Source: Mucilaginibacter kameinonensis
GTDB taxonomy: Bacteria > Bacteroidota > Bacteroidia > Sphingobacteriales > Sphingobacteriaceae
DNA: 64,000 nt
Direction of reading: 5' to 3'
Assembly (NCBI RefSeq): GCF_003675385.1
Contig: NZ_RCWZ01000001.1
Span: forward strand, 1,240,001 to 1,304,000
Part shown: positions 1 through 7,637 of the stretch, piece by piece
Numbering within the stretch: position 1 is the stretch's first letter
How the letters are laid out: each line of letters starts with the position of its first letter
Notes under the pieces: generated by a model
What the model was told of the DNA's origin: nothing
Databases searched by the model: none
What the model saw: only the letters and a program-made list of their open reading frames with translations
Made by a program: the position numbers and the translations under genes

Positions 1-179
1 ATTGATGTAATGGTAAATTCTCCGCCATCCTGCAACACATAAAAAACCGGGAACCATTTAGGCTGAAAATCGATATGATATAAGTTGTAGATCCTTGCCG
101 CGTCTTCACCAACGGTTTCTGTTAGCATCCTGAGCCGGCTACCTATAGCCATCTTTCCTACTTTATTAAAAAATTCCAT
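1..179 (-). CDS. MarR-type regulator / GNAT fusion-like protein, N-terminal part only
   Basis: An open frame reads leftward from an ATG at 177-179 and leaves the window at base 1, so only about 59 N-terminal residues are visible. They include MAIGSRLRMLTE and then IDFQPKWFPVFYVL. From memory this opening is typical of Bacteroidota proteins that join a MarR-like winged-helix domain to a C-terminal GNAT acetyltransferase domain. Only the regulator-side N-terminus is seen, so the acetyltransferase part is inference. It is transcribed away from the phospholipase gene, and its upstream region contains the hairpin cluster at 341-466. Confidence 0.6.
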   Translation of the reverse strand, partial: MEFFNKVGKMAIGSRLRMLTETVGEDAARIYNLYHIDFQPKWFPVFYVLQDGGEFTITS

Positions 180-340
180 AATGGTAAGTAACTAATTATG
201 TAACTGATTACACAAATGTATGATGTTGTTTTATTAATTGCAATAGTTAACTATAAATCAATGTCATCGGCAATTCATAAATGCCGGTAAAGCGGAAAGT
301 TGGGCTAATTGCCATTGGAGATCTATAGCTATTATCGCTA

Positions 341-466
341 TTCGAGGTCTTTGACCTCGAATCCTTATGCCTGTAGTTTGTAACTACAGGCGTAGGCAGG
401 TTTCATTTTTTAATTCTGTAGTTGCAAACTACAGGCATAGTCGTCCGAAGTCAGGAGACTTCGGAC
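341..466. repeat. Cluster of four short perfect hairpins
   Basis: Four separate inverted repeats lie in the 371-base gap between the left-edge gene and the phospholipase: arms 341-349/353-361 (TTCGAGGTC type), 369-378/382-391 (GCCTGTAGTT type), 416-423/427-434 (CTGTAGTT, nearly the same unit as the second) and 443-452/457-466 (GTCCGAAGTC type). All have 3-4 base loops and none is followed by a T-run. They resemble REP-like palindromes more than terminators. No coding frame is present in this gap. Confidence 0.7.
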
Positions 467-490
467 AGCGGTCTCTGACTTCGAACTGCG

Positions 491-536
491 TATAAAGCAC
501 AAAGCCGGGCTCATGAGCCCGGCTTTGTGCTTTATA
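491..536 (-). terminator. 46-base perfect palindrome at the 3' end of the phospholipase gene
   Basis: Positions 491-536 form an exact 46-base palindrome centred on 513/514 (core GGGCTCATGAGCCC), 14 bases beyond the phospholipase stop. As RNA it would make a very long GC-cored hairpin that serves the leftward transcript. The A/T edges resemble an intrinsic terminator without a strong U-run. Confidence 0.75.
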
Positions 537-550
537 TATTGTTTTAGCTA

Positions 551-3106
551 TTATGCTAATGCTTTACCCATTAAAGGATCGCTGAAACTTGATTTACCTG
601 TTTCTACGCGACCGGCAAAGCGTTTGGCAAATTTTTCAAAGCCATCAATCTTTGTACTGAAATCATACCAGCCATGACTTTTGCTTAGGTTCAGGGCAAT
701 GGTTGTGCTTGCTCCTGCTTTTACAGCAACTTTATGATCGCCGGTTTTGTAGCCATGATCTGTTATTGCAATAGTCTGTGCTTTGCTGGTATGGTTGGTA
801 AGCTTCAAACTAACGTTACCCGTTAATTTACCGTTAACCTGCTCATATTCACAAACAACATCCACCAGCGGATCAGCAGCATTACCCTGGTATTCGCGGA
901 AGAAACCGTTAGGGCCATAGGTACGCAAATGATATTCGCCATTCTCAAATTCATGTAAAGGCCAAACATCTGCAAGGGTATCACCGGCTTTAACGGTATA
1001 GGCCCAGGTGCGCAGGTCTTCCATTTTCTGAGGATCATTCATAGTCGCGTATTTGCCTGGGGCATATACGTTGAATGGCGAGCCTAATGCTTTTGAACCA
1101 AACGACTTGTTACTCGCTGTAAATTTGATCTCGAATGATTTTTTATCGGCGCTCAGTTTACCATCGGCATAAAGTTGATAAGGCAGGGCAGACGATGGTT
1201 TGATACCTTTTTCCTGCTGTGGCATGTATGGCGATGAATGCGGATCTTTATTGATCTGCGCAATCTCATCGACAGTAAGCAGTTTATAATCTGACGGAAG
1301 TTTTTTGAATTGCGCTTTGTGGATGCTTTCTAAGAATGCTTCCCTTGCAACAAACTCTGGGTTTTCGATCTTCTCACCGTTATACGGACGGAAAACGCTT
1401 GAAAGGTCACCACAAACCGTACGGCGCCATTCGCTTATGTTGGGTTCGGTTACTTTTTTGCCTGTTTTGTGGCTTAAAAAGCTCTCTAAAAATTGCAGTG
1501 TCGAGGTATGGTCAAACACTTCAGAGTTAACCCAGCCGCCGCGGCTCCATGGCGAAGCGATTACAAGCGGAACACGGAAACCTAAACCTATTGGGCTTTC
1601 GCGGTCAAACACTTCGGGGAAGTTATTGCGGGCTTTTTCCTGCTCTAAAGTAACAAACTCAACGCTTGGGTCTATTCCGGCCGATACTTTACCCGTACCC
1701 GGTTTATGGGGATTTGGAGCGGTAAATGGCGGAACGTGATCGAAATAGCCATCATTTTCATCATAAGCTAAAATGAAAACTGTTTTTTTCCAAACATCAG
1801 GGTTTTGTGTGAGGATGTCTAACACTTCGGATACATACCATGCACCATACCAGGCCGAGCTTGGGTGGTCAGAAAAATGTTCGGGAGCCGATAGCCAGCT
1901 TACTGTAGGTAACTGACCGCTCTTTACATCCGCACGGAACTGGTGCAGCACGTCGCCTTTGGGGACTAAAACTTCGCGCTCGGTACCTTCATCATTGTAT
2001 TTTAACGGGCTCAGCGTACGATAATGCGGATCATTAGTATTGGTTACAAAACCTTTTTGGTGCAAGTTTTTTTCGCGCTGCGACAGGCCGGCAAACTTGT
2101 TAGGATCAAGGCTTGCCATATCTTTTTTGGTGTTTTCGAGGTCGTGCTGTTTTTGCTTAAGCTGTTTTTGCAAATGGTCTATATGCGCATCGCCGGCAGG
2201 CAAAGCAGCAATTTGCTTTTCTACGGCAGCTATCTCATCTGGCAAAACAGTTGATTTTTTTTGCAGATGGGCTATGTGTTTATCGTACAATTTAATGTTG
2301 TACTGGCCAAAAAACTCCAGCGGATTATCCTGGAAGTTAGATAACCACGGATCTTCTTCGCCCTCTAAACCGGTATCAATGGCAATTTCATTCTGGTAAT
2401 GTTTCCATGATATGTTATGATCTTCCAAACGCTCGGGGAAGGTGGCCCAGTTTAGAGTACCATAATCCATATCATCATTCCAAACGTGGGCGAGCGAATT
2501 TTCATGCTGCTCGGCGCGGATGGTACCACTCCAGAAATATAACCTGTTTGGGTTAGTGCCTGTTAAGGAAGAGCAAAAGTTTTGATCACAAACAGTAAAG
2601 GCATCGGCCAGGGCATAGTAAAATGGGATGTCCTCACGATTGTGGAAACCCATGGTTAAAGGCATGTTGGAGTATTCCTTAATACTGTTGCGTTTAACAT
2701 TAAGCCATTGGTCAAACTTACCGTCGTTGCGGGCATTAACCTGGTTGCCCCATGAATGCGGCAATGAGCTCATCCAGGTTGCTTTGGTATTTTTGATATC
2801 AAGATGGAAAGGAACGTAAGTTTCGCCTTTTTTGTTTGATTGCAGCCAAACCTTGTTTTTGTTAGGCAGATCAATAGCCCGTGGATCGTTATAACCTCGT
2901 ACCCCTTTAAGCATCCCGTACGTATGGTCAAACGAGCGGTTTTCCTGCATCAGTATCACGATGTGCTCTGCATCCATATAGGTGCTGCCCGGAGCCGGGT
3001 TTATGGCCATCGCTTTTTGAATGGATTCGGGTAAAACGCTGGCTAAACCGGCTGCACCGGTTAATAATGCCGCTTTTTTAAGAAAATCTCTCCTTGAATC
3101 AGACAT
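551..3106 (-). CDS. Phosphocholine-specific phospholipase C (Tat-exported)
   Basis: This 851-residue enzyme should cleave phosphatidylcholine- or sphingomyelin-type lipids outside the cytoplasmic membrane to release phosphocholine. Residues 1-34 are a twin-arginine signal (SRRDFLKK followed by a hydrophobic stretch). The phosphoesterase core starts with QENRSFDHTYG near residue 54 and includes FCSSLTGTNPNRLYFWSGT and YDENDGYFDH, as in the acid phosphatase/PLC family (PF04185, TIGR03396 type). About 160 C-terminal residues look like the two beta domains (DUF756) that follow this core. A lysine/glutamate-rich coiled-coil-like insert lies around residues 270-335. It is the last gene of the leftward regulator-permease-oxidoreductase group, which suggests a role in acquiring phosphorus or head groups. 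Substrate choice within the PLC/acid phosphatase family is inferred. Confidence 0.9.
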   Translation of the reverse strand: MSDSRRDFLKKAALLTGAAGLASVLPESIQKAMAINPAPGSTYMDAEHIVILMQENRSFDHTYGMLKGVRGYNDPRAIDLPNKNKVWLQSNKKGETYVPFHLDIKNTKATWMSSLPHSWGNQVNARNDGKFDQWLNVKRNSIKEYSNMPLTMGFHNREDIPFYYALADAFTVCDQNFCSSLTGTNPNRLYFWSGTIRAEQHENSLAHVWNDDMDYGTLNWATFPERLEDHNISWKHYQNEIAIDTGLEGEEDPWLSNFQDNPLEFFGQYNIKLYDKHIAHLQKKSTVLPDEIAAVEKQIAALPAGDAHIDHLQKQLKQKQHDLENTKKDMASLDPNKFAGLSQREKNLHQKGFVTNTNDPHYRTLSPLKYNDEGTEREVLVPKGDVLHQFRADVKSGQLPTVSWLSAPEHFSDHPSSAWYGAWYVSEVLDILTQNPDVWKKTVFILAYDENDGYFDHVPPFTAPNPHKPGTGKVSAGIDPSVEFVTLEQEKARNNFPEVFDRESPIGLGFRVPLVIASPWSRGGWVNSEVFDHTSTLQFLESFLSHKTGKKVTEPNISEWRRTVCGDLSSVFRPYNGEKIENPEFVAREAFLESIHKAQFKKLPSDYKLLTVDEIAQINKDPHSSPYMPQQEKGIKPSSALPYQLYADGKLSADKKSFEIKFTASNKSFGSKALGSPFNVYAPGKYATMNDPQKMEDLRTWAYTVKAGDTLADVWPLHEFENGEYHLRTYGPNGFFREYQGNAADPLVDVVCEYEQVNGKLTGNVSLKLTNHTSKAQTIAITDHGYKTGDHKVAVKAGASTTIALNLSKSHGWYDFSTKIDGFEKFAKRFAGRVETGKSSFSDPLMGKALA

Positions 3107-3263
3107 GTGTATTTTTTATTTAGTTCATGGCCTATGGATGATAGATCATGGTGTTTTTAGTTTTTGGTCACTGGGTGATGATCAGCAAATCCCAGTTGTT
3201 TTTAGGCCTTCAAGATATAGCAAAGTTTTTAAAATCTATGATCCATGAACTATCAACTATGAT
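3107..3263. other. Spacer with 10-base inverted repeat
   Basis: The gap between the phospholipase and the oxidoreductase has a TAGTTCATGG arm at 3121-3130 and its exact complement at 3243-3252. Related ATGATAGATCATGG and CTATGATCTA words lie just inside and outside. It looks like a degenerate palindromic spacer. No open frame of note is present. Confidence 0.45.
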
Positions 3264-4400
3264 CTAATTATCTTTCCGCTGCGCTATTACTTGTTCGCAA
3301 AGGCCAAATGATAATGTCATACCGTTACCTCCCAGACCGTTAATAACGGTTACTCCCGGTTCAATATCTACAATTAACTCGGATGCGCCGTTGGTCATTT
3401 TAGGATAGATGCCGTGCCATGACTGCAGCAGTTTCCAGTCTTTAAAATTGGCGAACGTATGTAAGTATTCGATTATTAAATTATTAATAAATTCTTTGTC
3501 GAAAGGATCATGAACGAGGCCATATTCGTGCGAATCGCCGATGGTAAGTTCGCCGCTGCCATTTTGTGATACCATTACGTGGATCCCCCATTTCAGGTGA
3601 GTAGCATATTGCTCTTCATAGCGTTTACGCAAGGCCGGTAATGACGCCGCTGCCTGAAAGCCAGGATAGTGGATCATGGACAAGCCACCGCATAATGACG
3701 GGCCAATGCGCCATTCATCGGGCTGGGTAACTAAACGCATCATTTGTAGCTTGCATTTGGTGATCTGGGTTTGTGCAAATAACTCCGGGTATAATGTTTC
3801 AAAATCTGCGCCGCTGCAAACGTAGATCTCGTCGGCTTCCCAGCTTTGGGTGCCTGAGCTTACTTTAGGGTGCTCGATACGGCTGATGGCGGTGTTCCAG
3901 TGAAATTCAACACCAAACTTTTCGGCAAGGTATTGAGCTACCTGCCCAACAGCTACCCGCGATTCAATGATCATTTCATCACTGCTCCACAACGCGCCTT
4001 TTAATCCGTCGGTATTTACTGCGGATGATTTGTGTACGGTAGCACCGGGATCAAGTACCGCGCAATCACGGTATTTGTGATTTACCTCAACATATTCCTC
4101 AATTGCCTGCAATTCATCATCGTGATAGGCAAGGTGTAACGAGCCAACTTCATCATGCCAGATCCCGGCTTCGGCACAAACTGTTTTCCAGATGCTTTTT
4201 GATAGCATGGCGCGTTCGTACATTGGTCCGGTAGCCTGGCCAATGGGCCATACCATACCAAAGTTACGGATGGAAGCGCCCACGGCACGTTCATTACGCT
4301 CAAATACGGTTACTTTATAGCCACGAACGGCCAGCGCACGGGCAGTAGCTAAACCTACTATACCTGCGCCAATGATGATTGCACTTTTGTTATTGTTCAT
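3264..4400 (-). CDS. FAD-dependent oxidoreductase, phosphonate-associated TIGR03364 type
   Basis: This 378-residue enzyme belongs to the D-amino-acid oxidase (DAO) fold. The dinucleotide motif GAGIVG is at residues 11-16, and the family signature GASIRNFGMVWPIGQ follows at about 41-55. The C-terminus has the second FAD-contact stretch (NGLGGNGMTLSFGLCEQV). TIGR03364 members are known to sit beside phosphonate genes and are thought to oxidise an amino- or N-methyl-aminophosphonate. Here the gene is 52 bases downstream of the DUF5690 permease on the same strand, and a PhnZ-like oxygenase lies within 3 kb, so the context supports aminophosphonate breakdown. The exact substrate cannot be read from the sequence. 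ATG at 4398-4400 is the only sensible start. Confidence 0.85.
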   Translation of the reverse strand: MNNNKSAIIIGAGIVGLATARALAVRGYKVTVFERNERAVGASIRNFGMVWPIGQATGPMYERAMLSKSIWKTVCAEAGIWHDEVGSLHLAYHDDELQAIEEYVEVNHKYRDCAVLDPGATVHKSSAVNTDGLKGALWSSDEMIIESRVAVGQVAQYLAEKFGVEFHWNTAISRIEHPKVSSGTQSWEADEIYVCSGADFETLYPELFAQTQITKCKLQMMRLVTQPDEWRIGPSLCGGLSMIHYPGFQAAASLPALRKRYEEQYATHLKWGIHVMVSQNGSGELTIGDSHEYGLVHDPFDKEFINNLIIEYLHTFANFKDWKLLQSWHGIYPKMTNGASELIVDIEPGVTVINGLGGNGMTLSFGLCEQVIAQRKDN

Positions 4401-4452
4401 TATATTATTTCATTAGGTCATTGTGTCGTTGGTCATTTTTTTGACTTTGAAC

Positions 4453-5796
4453 TCACGACTGTGGACTTATCGTGTGAAAATTCAGCTGCTCCTGATTGTC
4501 TTCGTCTTCACTTAACTTTTTTTTATCACGTGCGGCACTTTGTAAAAAGTACACGAGCGATAAAATGCCGCAAATACCGCCAACCAGGGCCACTATCATT
4601 ACACCTTCCTGAAAAAAGGTTCCCCAGCTTATGGTTGGGCGACCAAGTTCTTTTACCAATAAAATGCTTACGCTGCCCAGGTAACCCATCGAATCGGCAA
4701 CGTACATGATAAAGCCTACGTTGCTTTTATAGTGGAACGATGCTATCATTCGTTCAAAAAATATGGCATTGTAGGGTACGTAGCCCAGGTAAAGGCCGAG
4801 GCCAACGCAGGTCATCCATAAAGTTGGGCTTATCCATTTAAACGTAAACATGATGGTTGATATACCTACCAGTACACAGCCGGCAATAATCATTAAGTGA
4901 ATAATACTAAAAGCCCTTAAGTTTTTGCGTACCAGGATAAGCAAGCTCATAGCTACAAGTACTACCAATGAGATTTTAATATCGGTAGTAGTAAAAATAC
5001 TGTTATCCTTAATGCCCAGACTGGCCCAGATCTCTACCTCAAAATTATCGCGTACATCACGCATAATGGTAAGCAGTACATAAACAATGAGAGTAAGAAT
5101 AATGCCCGGCAAAAAACGGATGATGAATTGTTTACGTTCGGCGGCATTCATTGGTGTGCGTTCGGCTCGTAAACGTTTATCCTCGGCAGTAGGCTGGGGG
5201 ATGAGTTCCATACAACCTACGAAAAACAGCAACGGTAATGCAAATACAGCCCCGGTAAAAAAAGGCATATAATACTCATTTACATGAAAGCTGCTGATTA
5301 AAGTACGCCCGGTTGTTTTTACAAAGCCCGACGCGAAAATGAGGCTGATAGATAATACGGATGCCATAAATTCAGTTGAGCGGCGACCTTCAAGGTAACC
5401 GAACACCAGGCCCCAGATGAGGCCCAAGGGGAAGCCGTTAATAAAAAGAAAGGCGATATTCCAGGGGGCTGGCACAAAGGCAAACGCAAGGAGGGCTGCC
5501 CAGGCAATGCCTATCAGCGTTAAAATGTAGCGTGCACGGGTTTTGCTGTTTACTTCGGCTATAAATTTTATGCCGTAAAACTTACTGCTCATATAGCCTA
5601 TAACCTGGGCTATAACTAACCAAACCTTATAATCTACATGAAAATATTCATGACCTGTAAAAGTAGCCGCTGCAAACGCTTTACGAAATGCATACATGGA
5701 AGTATACGTTCCGAAAGCCGAAACCGCTGCCAGAACTGAAATTAATGCATAGGGCCATTGGGCTACTTTTGCACGTAAATTTTCAATCAGTTTCAT
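4453..5796 (-). CDS. DUF5690 family MFS-like membrane transporter
   Basis: A 447-residue protein with about twelve hydrophobic segments spread over its length, such as ALISVLAAVSAFGTYTSMY near the N-terminus and GVMIVALVGGICGILSLVYF near the end. Spacing and the FRKAF motif after the first helix resemble organophosphate:antiporter-type MFS carriers, and the family is the Bacteroidota DUF5690 group. I chose the ATG at 5794-5796 because the family pattern starts at MKLIENLRAK; a longer frame begins at 5847. The group order (regulator, permease, FAD enzyme, phospholipase) suggests uptake of a phosphonate or phospho-head group. That function is inference. Its promoter region shares a 33-base block with susC. 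Confidence 0.75.
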   Translation of the reverse strand: MKLIENLRAKVAQWPYALISVLAAVSAFGTYTSMYAFRKAFAAATFTGHEYFHVDYKVWLVIAQVIGYMSSKFYGIKFIAEVNSKTRARYILTLIGIAWAALLAFAFVPAPWNIAFLFINGFPLGLIWGLVFGYLEGRRSTEFMASVLSISLIFASGFVKTTGRTLISSFHVNEYYMPFFTGAVFALPLLFFVGCMELIPQPTAEDKRLRAERTPMNAAERKQFIIRFLPGIILTLIVYVLLTIMRDVRDNFEVEIWASLGIKDNSIFTTTDIKISLVVLVAMSLLILVRKNLRAFSIIHLMIIAGCVLVGISTIMFTFKWISPTLWMTCVGLGLYLGYVPYNAIFFERMIASFHYKSNVGFIMYVADSMGYLGSVSILLVKELGRPTISWGTFFQEGVMIVALVGGICGILSLVYFLQSAARDKKKLSEDEDNQEQLNFHTISPQS

Positions 5797-5838
5797 ACAG
5801 CTAACACTAATTTTATGCTCATAAAAATAAATATAATT

Positions 5839-5871
5839 GTTTAGCAATACTAAACTTTTTTTATTAAGATT
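5839..5871 (-). promoter_or_regulatory. Shared promoter/operator block, permease copy
   Basis: Read on the minus strand from about 5875 down to 5843 is a 33-base block that matches the block upstream of susC (7565-7597) at 29 of 33 positions. The 14-base core AGTTTAGTATTGCT (5843-5856, minus strand) is identical in both. It fits a Bacteroidota promoter of the form TTTA, 18 bases, TAGTATTG. In this copy the core also forms a hairpin or operator-like inverted repeat, GTTTAG-CAATA-CTAAAC. Outer arms TAACACTAA (5802-5810) and TTAGTGTTA (5880-5888) enclose it. Confidence 0.6.
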
Positions 5872-6040
5872 AAACTAAATTAGTGTTAAGGTTTGGTTAA
5901 GGGGAGGATGTATTGGTTGATTGGGTTGATTAGGTGAGTAGTTGGTTTTGCATGTAAATAAGAAATTTTAGATAGTTATACTTACAAGTTCTATGCTTGA
6001 AAACCATTCACTTAATCAACCTAATTAACTATTCACCACC

Positions 6041-6619
6041 CTACTTCTTCTCCTCAAAAAAATAGACAACCAGCATGCTGGCTGTGATGTTGCCTGTGTT
6101 TTTTGGGGTATGAGGAATCCGACCGTCAAAGAGCATGCTGTCGCCCTGATTAAGGGTTATAACATCGTCGTTAAACTGGTAGGCTATCGTACCCGATAAT
6201 ATATATTTGTATTCAAATGCTTCGGTTTCAACAAGCGGTCGTGTGGCGTCGGGCTCGAGCTCAAGTATTACTATATCAACAGTACTTTGACTTATTGATT
6301 GCGTAAAAATGCGCTGATAATGAAAACCATCGGCATGCTCTTTTTCAAAGTGATCATATTCGTGTTTACGTTTTACCAAAACAGGCATGTGATCGCTTTT
6401 TGAACGCATGTCTTTAAAAAACTCGTTCAGATCTATTTCCAGAGCTTTAATAATATCTATCAATACAATGAGCGAGGGGATGGTACGGCTGTTTTCAATT
6501 TGTGAAATGAGGCCTTTACTTACGTTGGCCCTTACGGCAAGTTCCTGTACGGTTATATTTTTGTCGCGGCGGCGTTCTTTTATCCGGTTACTGATCTGTA
6601 TCAGTATGTCTTCTTCCAT
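6041..6619 (-). CDS. XRE-family regulator with C-terminal cupin domain
   Basis: A 192-residue transcription factor. Residues about 8-62 form a lambda-repressor-type helix-turn-helix (TVQELAVRANVSKGLISQIE is the recognition region). Residues about 105-188 form a cupin sensor with the usual GD..LFDGRIPHTPKN pattern near the end. Proteins with this layout bind small metabolites in the cupin domain and control adjacent catabolic genes. It is divergent from the PhnZ-like gene across a 255-base gap and heads the leftward phosphonate group. It is the likely local regulator, and the shared 33-base block upstream of the permease and susC genes is a candidate target. The link to phosphonates is inference. 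Confidence 0.88.
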   Translation of the reverse strand: MEEDILIQISNRIKERRRDKNITVQELAVRANVSKGLISQIENSRTIPSLIVLIDIIKALEIDLNEFFKDMRSKSDHMPVLVKRKHEYDHFEKEHADGFHYQRIFTQSISQSTVDIVILELEPDATRPLVETEAFEYKYILSGTIAYQFNDDVITLNQGDSMLFDGRIPHTPKNTGNITASMLVVYFFEEKK

Positions 6620-6874
6620 TATCTGTATTGTTATAGCAGGTTATTCGCTGCGCAAAGTAATTAATAGGTGTAGTTATCCAAAATGATTTTTTTGTTACCA
6701 CTATATACCGGTACTTTCTTTTTACGAACAAAAATCGCTTTAGTTCAAGTTAATGACTGATTATTAACAGTGTTAACAAATTCTTAAATGTAAGTACATG
6801 TGCCTATAATTCACAAACATTTAATATTTTAATAACCTTTATCCTGTTTATTTGCACCTGAAAATTTTAAGAGT
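6620..6874. promoter_or_regulatory. Divergent regulatory gap between regulator and PhnZ-like gene
   Basis: This 255-base AT-rich gap must hold the promoters of both divergent genes. Visible features are a TTTATTTG box at 6847-6854 (one mismatch to TAnnTTTG, 20 bases before the phnZ start), a CAAAGTAA box for the minus strand near 6653, and GTTAAC words near 6768-6780. The 33-base block shared by the permease and susC genes is not present here. Confidence 0.4.
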
Positions 6875-7459
6875 ATGGCACCATCTCAATATAATCCGAA
6901 AGCTGTGGTTGATGAAGTATTTTCATTATACGAAAAATTTGGCGATGCCGATTATATAGGAGAGCCTGTTTCCCAACTGGAACATATGTCGCAGGCAGCT
7001 GCCCTGGCCGAAGCTGAAGGCTATGACGACGAAGTGGTGCTTGCCGCATTTTTCCACGACATAGGCCATCTTTGTGCCGATGCCGAAGAAGCGGGCAGCA
7101 TGGATGGCATGGGCAATGTTGATCATGAACGCCTCGGTGCCGACTACCTGCTTGAGCGTGGTTTTTCTGAAAGGGTTGCTAACCTGGTACAAGGCCATGT
7201 AATTGCCAAAAGATACCTCACCTACAAATACCCCGAATATTATAACCGTTTATCTGATGCCAGCAAAGCAACCCTCGAATTTCAGGGCGGTGTGATGACC
7301 GCTGAGGAAGCTGCCGAGTTTGAACTGAACCAGGATGCAGAGCTTATCATCAGGTTACGCTACTGGGATGACATAGCAAAAGAGACACACGTGCCTGTAA
7401 ATAATATAGATCACTTAAAAGCAATGGCCCTCGCACATCTGCAAGTGGTAAATGAATAA
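6875..7459 (+). CDS. phnZ: PhnZ-like HD-domain mixed-valent di-iron oxygenase
   Basis: This 194-residue protein matches the phosphonate-degradation HD oxygenase family (TIGR03276). PhnZ cleaves the C-P bond of 1-hydroxy-2-aminoethylphosphonate with O2 to give glycine and phosphate; TmpB does the same for the trimethylammonio form. All six iron ligands are in place: H37, H61, D62, H84, H108 and D165, at the family's spacing (H34, H58, D59, H80, H104, D161 in PhnZ). The lid and substrate residues Y27, E30, H65 and K112 also align. No partner 2-oxoglutarate hydroxylase (PhnY/TmpA) is in the window, so the hydroxylated substrate must come from elsewhere. Head-group specificity (amino or trimethylammonio) cannot be decided by eye. 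Confidence 0.9.
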   Translation: MAPSQYNPKAVVDEVFSLYEKFGDADYIGEPVSQLEHMSQAAALAEAEGYDDEVVLAAFFHDIGHLCADAEEAGSMDGMGNVDHERLGADYLLERGFSERVANLVQGHVIAKRYLTYKYPEYYNRLSDASKATLEFQGGVMTAEEAAEFELNQDAELIIRLRYWDDIAKETHVPVNNIDHLKAMALAHLQVVNE

Positions 7460-7564
7460 ATAACATATTAAGTTTTTGTGATTAATATATAACCTGTTTG
7501 TTACAAAAATCGCCTGCTTAACACAGGGTGAACATCAAGTTAAGTATAGCTTAATATTAAATTG

Positions 7565-7597
7565 GTTTACTAATAATAAACAAAGTTTAGTATTGCT
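7565..7597 (+). promoter_or_regulatory. Shared promoter/operator block, susC copy
   Basis: A 33-base block, with the core AGTTTAGTATTGCT at 7584-7597, matches the block in front of the DUF5690 permease gene at 29 of 33 positions. TTTA at 7566-7569 and TAGTATTG at 7588-7595 fit a Bacteroidota promoter with one mismatch in the -7 box. A palindrome TTAAG-TATAG-CTTAA lies just upstream at 7540-7554. The start of susC is 41 bases downstream. Confidence 0.6.
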
Positions 7598-7637
7598 GTA
7601 TGAAAAACTCAAATATTTCACCCTTAAACTTTAGCAG

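Noticed and set aside
341..466. A short CRISPR-like array
   Set aside because: The hairpins are of different sequence and spacing; there are no repeated units with unique spacers and no cas genes.
551..3106. Plus-strand frames across the phospholipase gene
   Set aside because: They lie inside a long, motif-complete gene and carry no recognisable domain.
6620..6874. Copy of the 33-base shared block before phnZ
   Set aside because: I looked on both strands for the AGTTTAGTATTGCT core and found no convincing match.
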